Assembly (NCBI GenBank): GCA_023334545.1
Contig: JAADVB010000069.1
Coordinates: 1 to 64,000 of the forward strand
Direction: 5' to 3'
DNA: 64,000 nucleotides
From: Salisapilia sapeloensis
Lineage: Eukaryota; Oomycota; Peronosporomycetes; Peronosporales; Salisapiliaceae
The notes below the pieces were generated by a model. That model was not told the origin of the DNA, did no database searches, and saw only the letters and a program-made list of their open reading frames with translations. Positions 44,660-54,080 of the stretch are shown in pieces. Numbering within the stretch: the stretch's first letter is position 1; each line of letters begins with the position of its first letter. The translations under genes were made by a program, and so were the position numbers.

Positions 44660-46892
44660 ATGGAAAACAAAGGAAATTCAGATACAGCAGAGGATGACGG
44701 GGAAGAAACCCAAGTCGACATACTGGATGAGGAAGGCGAGCAGACAAGCACGAACATTGATTATATCATGAGGCGAAAAGAGAACGAATGGATGGATCGA
44801 CTTCGACTGCTGAAAGAAGAATCTGAGAGCCTTATGACACAGGAACGAAAACGATATGAGGAGTTGGAAGCTAAACATCAGGAGCTAAAACGAAAGCATG
44901 CTGACGAAGTAGCTGAAATGGAAGCTCATCATGTGAAAACAGTACAGGAAGTCGAAAACCAGTATGAGCAAAAGCTTGCCTACGAGCTTACTAGATATGA
45001 CACACTATCAGAGACATTGGAGAATACAAGACAGAAATGTGCAGCTTTAATTGAAAGTCAGGATACGCATTATCGGAGTCGGCTCCACAATGAGCGTAGA
45101 ATGAATGAAGCTCGTTCCAATGAACAAAGTGAAATCCTTAAGCGTCTTCATGACGACATGAAATACAACCATATTAAGTTTGAGGAAGTGCTTGAACAAG
45201 AGGAAAGTGAGTATGAAATGCAACTTCTTAAGCTGCGCGAAGATTACGAAAAACAGTTAGAGATGGAGCGTCAGAATACAGCATTGAAACAAGGTCAGCT
45301 CAGTGCTACAACTACTAAACTGGAGTCCATGAAAAAGAAGGTTCAAGAACTTAAAGCATTTGCACAGACACAAGATGCTTTGCTCGTAAATGAGACTGCA
45401 AAAGTCGAAAAGTTAGAGCAAGCAATCGTTCAGTATGAAAAGCAGAGTGAAGTGTACAAGGAAACGATTGGAAACAGAGACAAAGAAATACATGAACTAA
45501 AGTCCTCGAATCGCATTTTGGAGAAGTTTCGATCGGTCTTGGAACACCGAATTGAGAATCTAGAGATGGAGAAAGCCCCAATGCAAGAACATGTTACAAG
45601 TCTGGAAACAAACATTAAGGAGATGCAAAATGAACTTGCTCAAGGGCTGCGCCAAAAGCAGTTGTCAGATAAAGAAATTGATGTAAAAGAAACCCGATTG
45701 AAACTTATCACGAATGAAGTGCGTGTACTGCGCCAGAAGTTTACTCAAAAGGATTATGCCATGAGTGAAATGGTGCGGACCATAGGACAGATTTCGCAGA
45801 TGACGAATTTAAAAGACATGGAAGTAGCAGTGAAGCATGCATTCAATGGATTCGTAGCAGAATTAAACAAACAAAAGCAAAAGTCGGCTCCACAAAGTAG
45901 CGCACCAGGAACACCAGGAACACCAGGAACTCCATCAGCAAAGACGCAGAAAGCTATGTCTCCGATGGACCCCAAGCTGTCCAAAATACTGAAAAAAGAT
46001 GATACTGTACAGGACCCTTCGACAAGTCTTGATGTTGTTCTTGGCTTTGACTCTAAGCAAGCCGTCGAAGAATCGGAAAAACAAGTTGAATATCAGAACA
46101 AGACATTAAAAACCCTTCGGTCAGCTTTGGGAAATACACAAGCCAAAGCAGTTCGTGTTCGGCGTGAAGCCATATCGGAAGGAAGTGTGCTCATTGAAGA
46201 ATGCAATCACCTGCGAAAAGAAAACAAGGAGCTCCGCATGCAGTTGCGAGAAAAAGATGGTGCTGGTCATGGAAGCAATAATCGAAGGGGAAAAACTAGC
46301 GTCAATACAGAAAGCAAAGGATCAATGACACCGTCCAAGAATCTGCTTGGAAGTGCTTCTTGCCCATCCATTGAATCCATGTCACCACAGGGATCTATCC
46401 TGTGCAACAGTCCAGTGGTAACAAGTCCATTAAAGCTAAAACCACTACGGTCGCAATCGCCTGGAAATAACAGACGACTAGATCAGTTATCTAGTCCAGC
46501 AGCACTAAGAGGACATTTCGAACGACATCGGCACCAGGCACCACTTGAACGCATGGATGACATGAAAAACATTATTAGCGATCAAGAGAGAGAAATCATG
46601 CGATTGAAAAGACAAATTCAAATTTTGCTTGAAGAGGACAAAGGTACATTTATTATGTCGTCTTTATATTTTTTATGTTAATGAGATCTTGTGCGTAGAT
46701 GACACTAATCTTGAACTATCATCTTTACAGTCGCATTCGGAAACACAAAATGTGAAGTGGGCGAACACCATACCTTTAGTCAGTCCGCTTGGTTCCCTTC
46801 GGCCGCTCACATCACCAACCGGGCAATCGCTGGACTCTTCGTTTGTACTAGCAACGTCCCAGAGCCCAACACCCGATGCTTCACTTGCGTGA
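44660..46892 (+). CDS. Coiled-coil protein resembling the C-terminal half of CFAP57
   Basis: Two exons (44660-46643, 46699-46892) give 725 residues. Residues 30-400 are nearly unbroken coiled coil. The segment RDKEIHELKSSNRILEKF to HRIENLEMEKAPMQEHV (about 275-315), followed by EMQNELAQGLRQKQ and a VRVLRQKF segment, strongly recalls the C-terminal coiled coil of CFAP57/WDR65, an axonemal regulator of inner-arm dynein. The WD40 half of that protein is absent: the ATG is preceded by a short spacer and the divergent LRR-WW gene. A PGT repeat lies near residue 418, and the tail (about 530-725) is Ser/Pro-rich with another coil. Flagellar function is inferred. It could instead be a general coiled-coil protein. 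Confidence 0.7.
45902..45932 (+). repeat. 9-bp tandem repeat inside the CFAP57-like gene
   Basis: About three copies of the unit ACACCAGGA encode Pro-Gly-Thr three times between the coiled coil and the Pro-rich tail. The short array may vary in length between strains. Confidence 0.8.
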
Positions 46893-47506
46893 TTGCCTGC
46901 TACTAGGGAAGTACAAACACTAACAGCTCCTTCATTGCAACGTGATGACAGTAAATCAACCGAGTACGCGCCTTTCACTTTCCTTCAAGCTCAGGAAACA
47001 CATGTCATGGATAAGTTCGGGCCTGTCATGATCATGGAACATTCTCTTCTGTATTTGAACCGCTATAGGCGTGGAATATCGTCGATAAGAACACAGTGCC
47101 CTTTCATTTGCATACTTTGACGAACCGTTGTCCAATTCTTTTTGTATGGCAACTGGCTTTGCGTTGATTCGAATGGTAACTTGGATCTGCTTTTTGTTCG
47201 ATTGCCATCCTTTCTTCCTGTCTAGGTCTTATCTTTGCGACTAATCGTGCAACTATTCGTGTTCACTGGTCACCTGCAAAAGTATGCGATGTACGACTGG
47301 GCGTAGTATGCATTGGTGAACTTTTGCTTTGCTCTTTGTAGCTATTAAGATCGGATCTAGTAGCTTCGTCTAACTCTTACATTTCTCTGCATTCTGGTGA
47401 AATACCCAAAAGTCTCCCCAACCACCACCAATCGCATTATGTGCTATTTTCTCATCTACTGGACTCTTCCAATTCCGGCATACCCCAATCTGCGGGCTCA
47501 GACTCG
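46893..47506. other. Spacer with splice-like open segments upstream of the RING gene
   Basis: No complete gene can be built. Two short segments look exon-like: about 47226-47281, flanked by an acceptor-like TAG and a GT donor, and 47342-47506, which begins after a TAG and reads in frame into the RING gene start. They may be 5' exons of the RING gene. The frame of the most upstream segment meets a TGA before any ATG, so I left it out of the gene. Confidence 0.35.
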
Positions 47507-48755
47507 ATGCAGCCCGAAATAAGCCTGATAGCAGAAAGCTTGACCAGACTGGGATTTTCTACCTTGACATCAGCTTCTAGTCCTGTTCATCTTCGGGTCA
47601 GCACCTCAGGCGAATCCTTCTGGACATATAGCAAACGCAAGAGTACGTCACTACCTAAAGTGACGCACAGTTCCTAGTAGCTCTCCGCCTCCTTCATCTT
47701 CCACCTCCAGGTACACACTTGGTACAGGAGCGTCGACAGTGCTATACAAAAATCAAGTTGTGCGCTGACTACCTAGCTCGGAACCAGCTTGGAAGAAGCG
47801 GTCAAGACGAGCCCGAGGACAGTCCACACAAACGCCATTCTGTGACTTTTCTCTCACTACGTGAATTGCCCCAGCATCGTCATCTACTTCCGACAACTTT
47901 TACCCTAGTATGGATCTCGCTGTTCGAGTAAACGTTCGCTATGCAGCACCTCCTGACTCCCAGCTTAAGGATGTTATGCGCCTATTTAAGAGCGCCCGTT
48001 GGGTCCGCTCCGTTTTACGCCACATACTGCCACAACTGCGTCGATCGACGCCAATCTCGGTAACTGAATTGGAGCGCTTGCGGCAAAGCGCCGAGGTGAT
48101 CACAGACCCGTCTCAGTCTTGCGCTGTCTGTCTCGAATCAGTGGCTGGAGGGCTGTCCATGGAACTCGCGTGCCACCATCGTTTCCATGTTGAATGTATC
48201 GAGCGATGGCTGCGTGTTCGTAGCACTTGTCCTTGCTGCCGATCGCAATTGCCAACGGAAGAGCATGCCAAATACAGCATATCATCCATCAACACTACGA
48301 TACTATTGCCAAAAGACCAGTCTCAACTACCACCTCACGAGCTGGCCAACTTGTCTACCACAGGTCTAACCATCCGAGCTGTAGTCAATGCAAAAGTTCG
48401 TCGGGATGAACGACAGAGTGAGGACACATCGGTCGGTGAGCATGAGACGATACCATCTCTCCATTCAGGAGATCGGCAACATGACTTGGTCCAGTTGCAA
48501 GCAAGAGCCCCGGAGGTAATGACGACGACAGTGGAGACTGGCGGTAATGCGAGTGAGTCGTCCCCCGTTTGTGTGCAAGTACCTACAGTTCCTCTGTTTC
48601 AACGTCATTTGACGAGACGACGGAATCGTGAGTGCTCTGGAAGTGATGTGGAAAGGGAGAATGAGTCAAACAAGAGAAGACGAGGAAATGCACCCTCACA
48701 AATGCTACAAGTCAAAGAACAAGACCGGAGTCCGGCAACTGCCACAACTTTATAG
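47507..48755 (+). CDS. RING-H2 finger protein, probable E3 ubiquitin ligase
   Basis: Three exons (47507-47642, 47711-47907, 47964-48755) give 374 residues. The RING-H2 lies at about residues 165-206: CAVCLESVAGG...ELACHHRFHVECIERWL...STCPCCR, with all eight metal ligands in C3H2C3 order. The N-terminal part is new: joining upstream exons replaces the apparent start MDLAVRV, which is intronic. The join uses a 56-nt intron with GTATGG donor and CAG acceptor and gives a continuous helix (LPTTFTL|LKDVMRLFKSARW). The C-terminus is disordered, with a basic patch (RRRNRE, NKRRRGN) like a nuclear signal. It should recruit an E2 enzyme; substrates unknown. More 5' exons may exist, since the frame is open upstream to 47342. 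Confidence 0.72.
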
Positions 48756-49867
48756 AAGTAAAAGATAACAGAGCCAATTGTGTATTGATATCCTGCAAGT
48801 GTGCATACATCCTCTTTTCTTTTCTATCAAGCCGCTTGAAGTCGCAAGATGATAATCGTGAGAACCTTCGTTCGTTTGTATTGGATACAGTGCAGGCTTC
48901 GACTGACAACTACGTTGTGACGATAATCACGCCGGACTTGTCGAAATTGAAGTAAGGATAAGATAGTCTATTGGGGATTTCAAAGTCTCCATGCTGTATC
49001 TTCATATCTATTTACAAAAGATTCACTACAAGACAAGAAACTGCCACACAGGCAGTTTCTACTCGAAAGACAACCATTCTATTATTAATCGCAGCATGAA
49101 GTTACTACTTTTCACTTCGATCCTGTCTTCCTCATTATAACACCACTGCTCATCTTTAATCGATGAATTACTTTTGAGTAATAAAGCACAGTCTATTGTA
49201 TAGTATAATTCGTTAGATCTAGATGAAGGTGAATGTTGATAGCATAAATGTGAGCTTCTGCTGGTAAAACCCGCTCTGGACGGGAAAAAGCAGTGGGCCA
49301 GTTCGCGTTAAGTGATTCGGCTGGGCCTCAAGTATCATACGTACACCCCTGCCGCGTATCATTGGATGAATGGATCACTATGATCGCTAATTCGCCTCGT
49401 ATGCGGTGGACAAGTGTCTTGAAACTACGTTGAGTGCCTAGTGGGGAGCTATCGACTGCGTAAGCAAGTGGGGACGATATCGTCCTGACCAGTCCTAAGA
49501 TATACCTTCAATAAAGCTATGTATTATGTACCGAACGCGTAGGATCACGAAGCTGAATCTTTCTGAGTAGCAAGTCGCACCGTGGAATGCAATGACTACG
49601 AAAAGGCGAGCTTTCACTATCTCTGCTTGCTCCCAACCTCAACATATACTCATATATATTGGGATAACATCATGCTAGCACACAAGCCCCATCTAGCTGG
49701 CTTAATGAAAATACTTTTGTGCTTGCTAGGCGGAGTGTGGAAGCCAAGTTTCCACTTGTCAGATAGTTCATCTTTGAGTTGCAGCTTACCAGATGTCAAT
49801 GTTTGTGGTGGTTTTCAATGGGGTATATTCAACCCTACCAGGAACAATCGATCGAATTGACGCGACA
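48756..49867. other. Intergenic stretch with a possible structured RNA
   Basis: No protein gene is convincing here. A 92-codon frame at 49582-49860 has no ATG at its start and no domain character. The interval 49262-49500 is GC-richer than its surroundings and is listed separately as an RNA candidate. Confidence 0.45.
49262..49500. ncRNA. Candidate structured noncoding RNA
   Basis: The block is more GC-rich than the AT-rich flanks. It holds short inverted pairs: CCCG-CGGG around 49270-49284, GGGCCAG with CTGGGCC (49295-49327, one mismatch) and the perfect palindrome GGACGATATCGTCC at 49472-49485. It has stop codons in all frames, so coding is unlikely. I could not match it to U1-U6, SRP, RNase P/MRP or 5S RNA. 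The call rests on composition and hairpins only, and strand is unknown. Confidence 0.25.
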
Positions 49868-50984
49868 ATGGTGTACTACTTCACTTCTTCCGGTAGAAAC
49901 TAGCTTCTGACGATTAGATACAAGAATGCACACATGATAGATAAATAACATGTATACACTAGAGGGCCACACGATTTACATGGGCAAGGACAAGCATGAA
50001 AACGAAGAACTCATTCGATATGGCTTCTTGGAGGACATTTGGTAGACTGCGTTCTATGCATATTTACGTACGTAGCTTATTTATCTATGCACTACAGGTT
50101 CCATGTAGATGATCTGTCTTCTGCGCACGTGTACTTGCGACTACCTATTGTACGAGCGATATTAAACTCGGAAGTTAGGACAAATATGTACAAATATTAA
50201 CCGGTTAAATGCATCAGGGCAAGTCCAAACTCGACGATATCTCCTCTACTTGTCTGGAAGAGTGTGCTCAGCTAGTAAAAGTACTATATACAACCGTATT
50301 ATGCCATTGGCTCTTTGTCTAACGCTTTCTGCTATCAGGAAAACTCGATTGAAGGCTCGAAAAAGAAATCTGTCGATGTGGTACGCAGTCTTACCAAGCT
50401 AGCTTTATTGCTAGACTAACGTACATCTCAGGTATATACCAAGTGGCGAAATTTACAGAAAACACCGTCGATGGAAGTGGGTCAAGTTGGATTTAACCAC
50501 CCGGAACGGGTAACTATGTACTATATGCCTAGTTGACATAACCACATTAATGTTTCTTTATCAGTTGCGAAAATACGAAGGTGTAGAGAAGAATCGGGAT
50601 ATTATCAAAGCTTTAAACAAAACCAAGACTGAGGCGCATCCGAATTTGGAGCGTATGTAAATTTTTATAACGCAATTTGAGAACCTATTGACATATCCAG
50701 ACGAACAGAGGAGCGGTGGGAACGTGAGAAATTGTACAAGGCAGAGAGAAAGAAGGAGGCTTTGCGAGTGCAAGAAGAGCAGAAGCGATCAAAAGAAGAG
50801 CGTCGAAAGGAAAAAGAGCTACGGAGCTACACGTATGACATTTTGCGTTCTTCAAGTTTGTTTTCTAAACTAACAAGAGGATAGGAGCTTAATGTCGAGA
50901 GACAATATCGAAAAGTCGGCCAACAAGGTGACCGCGTCTGCTGACCTCAGCAGCGTCAACGAGTTTGAAGAAGATTTTATGTAA
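49868..50984 (+). CDS. CCDC25 / NFACT-R (DUF814) family protein
   Basis: Nine short exons (49868-49892, 49963-50041, 50098-50149, 50218-50280, 50339-50380, 50432-50509, 50565-50656, 50701-50832, 50885-50984) give 220 residues, close to human CCDC25 (208). The NFACT-R fold reads [23 protein letters not shown], then [37 protein letters not shown] and [19 protein letters not shown]; each piece lies in a separate exon and joins in frame. A charged coiled coil ([17 protein letters not shown]) and an acidic tail ending EFEEDFM follow. NFACT-R domains are linked to ribosome-associated quality control and RNA binding; in animals CCDC25 is also a membrane DNA sensor. The role here is unknown. Family identity is secure; the exon 7 donor (GTAAAT rather than GTATGT) was chosen by frame. 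Confidence 0.9.
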
Positions 50985-51049
50985 TTTCTTCGCATTAATA
51001 CACCAGCCTTCGTCCAAATGATTCGAAAGCATTCTAGCTAGCTATTTCC

Positions 51050-51235
51050 ATGGCTTCACAAGAGACTCTGCCTTCCACTGCTTCCATCTACTACAGAATG
51101 GTGCGTGTGTCGAAATAGGCATGAAGGTAGATGGATATTTGTATCGTGCTTGAATAGCCTACCATTATGACTTGCTTACAGACATCCCAACAAGCTAAAA
51201 ATGCTTCTGGTCTACGCGACAAGTACACTTTGTAG
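51050..51235 (+). CDS. Tiny two-exon candidate gene
   Basis: An ATG at 51050 opens 17 codons (51050-51100), then a GTGCGT donor and a CAG acceptor at 51181 bring in 18 more (51182-51235) ending in TAG. The predicted 34-residue peptide contains SIYYRM and SGLRDKYTL and lacks a signal peptide. It could be a small mitochondrial subunit or a chance reading. I do not recognise it. Support is limited to matching phase and plausible splice sites. Confidence 0.3.
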
Positions 51236-51715
51236 GCAGGCCGGAATCCATGATCAGGTGGATTCGATACAAAGAAGCCTCATATTATAATAGAAGGATG
51301 CCGTTGCTGCTTCGATGATCCTTCATATCAAGAACAAAGGGAAGGTACGACACCCAAAGCCAAGATCAGTCAAGATATACAACAGTATGGCATATTTGTA
51401 AACTTGGTGGGTGCCATATCATTCCAAATCTTCTCTCATGGGAACTTAATAGACTCCACATCTTTTTACACTATAAGCTAAGAATATTATTTGCAGAAGT
51501 CTTACCTTAAACTAGCATATAATCAAACAAATATACATACTCAAGTGCAAATGAATTGCGCTCGAGTGAAGCTTTATCTTCCGACGATAAGGAGCGAGAG
51601 CAGCACAAAACATTTATATTTATTTTCCTCTATTTGTACAAATTACTGTTGAAATAGTTAAAATGCTATGTTTTGCTGATGTCTCTCCTCTGATTTTGTC
51701 ACTATAAAAAGTACC
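51236..51715. other. Spacer upstream of neurochondrin
   Basis: 480 nt, AT-rich, with no exon seen. It must hold the neurochondrin promoter. A CACTATAAAAAG tract about 15 nt before the ATG resembles a TATA box, though it sits very close to the start. Confidence 0.45.
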
Positions 51716-54080
51716 ATGAGTGCGAGCTCCGTGGACCGAGCTCGAGACGACGTTGTTGGCAGCACTAACTCCATGCAAGCCACCAACGACAATGCGAATG
51801 GAGATGCCATTGACCGGCAAGTAGAGCAATGTCTTCAGATGCTGCGTGGCAACTCGGACGAACACAAGTTTGCTGGATTATTGATGGTCGCCAAGCTGCC
51901 GGACATGACGAACGAACGAGTAGAACAAGTGCATCGAAGTGTCCTGGATACTGTCGGCACAGCGTTCTTCTATCGGCTATTACTGACAAAAGGTAGATCC
52001 TATCTCTACTCCTCTACCGTCTCTACTGTCGTCGAAATGTGACTGACATGTATATTGCGTTCATAGGACCAAATGAAGAGGAAGAAGACGACATGACATT
52101 CCTTAAACTCGGACTTAACCTCATCTCTGGGTATGCTTACTACGAACTACATTGCGTCTGGAGTTATTGACAACCTTCCGTAGCTTTTGCCGGAATCAGA
52201 GCATTGCGGGTGAATTCGCTCAAGAGCAGCTTCTACGCTTCCTTCTGGAACAGCTGAATACGAGCAAGCTAAGCGAAATTCATCACGACTGTCTTAGTAT
52301 CCTCGGACACATTGCATCGACACCGAAAGGAGTCGATCTACTCACGCAAGAAACTCTTCTCACACGTATCTTTTCTGCTTTAAAGCAGTCTTCCCGTGCT
52401 GCACACGATCAAGAGACGGAAGAAAACGAGGATGAAGAGCCGACAAAGCAACGATCAAGCTCCACAGATCTTTCGCAGACGGTGGATGGCTTCTGGGCTC
52501 TGTTCGAGCAGCTTTCTGCTTCCTCCACCTACTGGCAAAACCTCCACCACTGTGATTTCTCATTCATTTGTTCCTCTTTCACGCAACTACGTGGTCATAC
52601 GTCTCGACGTGTCCTCAGTGTCTTCTTAAACTACCTTCCGCTCCTGGAATCGAGCCAGGCGCCTGCCGAACTACTCACTAGCCAATGTCTATCGGACATT
52701 CGCATCGGCATCTTGCGCTTCTTACGCGCCAAGTGGCCTCATCAAGAACGAGACGACTGTTTACGCCTTCTGAACCTCTTGATGGAGCAAGCTGGTGTCG
52801 CTTGGATGCTCCCAGGCACCACGCTTCGGTCTCAAATTCCACCGGAAGAAGTGTCTGGTGGCAAATTCATCCTTTTTCTCTTTAAACTAGTGTCTATGGA
52901 GATCAAATTGATGCTAGATGAAGTGGAACTAGCTGTCGTTCGTCCGGAGGCAGAAGAAAAGTTTGAACAAGTGGAGGAACAGGAACGACGGGAAAAGGAA
53001 GTGAGTCGTGTCCTACGGATGCTACCAATATGCTACAATATCGTAGAAACAATCATTGGACAGCTTGTGGCGAGTGATAACGACGACCTCGTCTTGCCGT
53101 ACGACGTTCTTGTCGAGATGAAAGAAGCTGTGACACAAGCCTTTGCGGTTGTATTAGAATTCCTTACGTTGGCGAGAGGATACATGGACACACATCGTTT
53201 CCAGCAGCTTACAGAAGAGCAAGACGAAAGTGTGTATCAGTTGCATGCTGTCGTCTACGCCAGCATCCGTGTCGTGAGCTCCTGGATCGCAGAAGATGTA
53301 GATGCTTGTCTCTCTCAAATCATCGATCTCGTCCCATTCCTCGTCTGCTACCAGCCGATGCTCAATCGTCTTCCACAAGTAGATTCGGACGATGAAGTGG
53401 ATTCAGATGATGAACTCGCAGACCTCTCGACACAGTTCCACCGTTTCAACGCACATGACGTCGATCCTCTCCACTTTTTACTTCCAGGTCTACTACAAGT
53501 GAGTGCTGTACCGGAAGGCGCGGCGGAGATGGCAGAGAACAAGCTTGTGCTGAAGCGAGTGATGCAGTTCTGTTGCTCCATGTGTATCGAAATGTCAGAA
53601 GGAGTGGCCGAGCACGGGAGTATCCCGACACTAACACTGTGTCTTGGTGTCCTGATCAACTTGATCTTGATCCGAGGTAGTGGAGGTGAGACCGTGGATT
53701 CTACGAATGACTTGCCTAATAGTGAAGAGTGGTTCCGAGCGCTCGGCTTCTTGCTGCCGGTTGCGTGTGCGAGTGGAAAGCAACTGGAGGCAGATGACAC
53801 GTTGACTGGAGAGGAGAGAGGGGAAGACGATCGATATGTGATGCTACTACATGCTATGTGCGTCGTACTACTGATTGGAAGTCACTTCCAAGAGACAAAG
53901 AAGCGACCCTGCAGGTTACCAGAGGCGGTGGGAGATCTCGTGGATCCGTTCAACGCTTCACTCAAGTGGCTTATGGCCAACCCTCCTGACGTTGCTTCTG
54001 AATCGAGCATGGATTTGTTCCAACTCGTGCAGTCTGTCGCCGCGAGGTGTCAAGTCACGCACCAACTAGTTGCTGTATAA
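51716..54080 (+). CDS. Neurochondrin family protein
   Basis: Three exons (51716-51992, 52067-52130, 52184-54080) give 745 residues. The N-terminal signature is QVEQCLQMLRGNSDEHKFAG near residue 40, followed by LLMVAKLP and the VLDTVGTAFFYRLL segment, as in neurochondrin of animals and plants. The rest is an all-helical ARM/HEAT-like chain with CDLVPFLVCYQP and LTLCLGVLINLIL landmarks. Neurochondrin is a cytosolic scaffold; in animals it is linked to neurite growth and to SMN complexes, while its role in protists is unknown. An acidic SDDEVDSDDE patch sits near residue 505. Both introns are in frame, and the frame after the second (GFCRNQSIAGEF) is unambiguous. Confidence 0.85.

Noticed and set aside
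47910-47963. First 18 codons of the simple RING open frame
   Set aside because: They fall inside a 56-nt intron that joins upstream coding sequence in phase.
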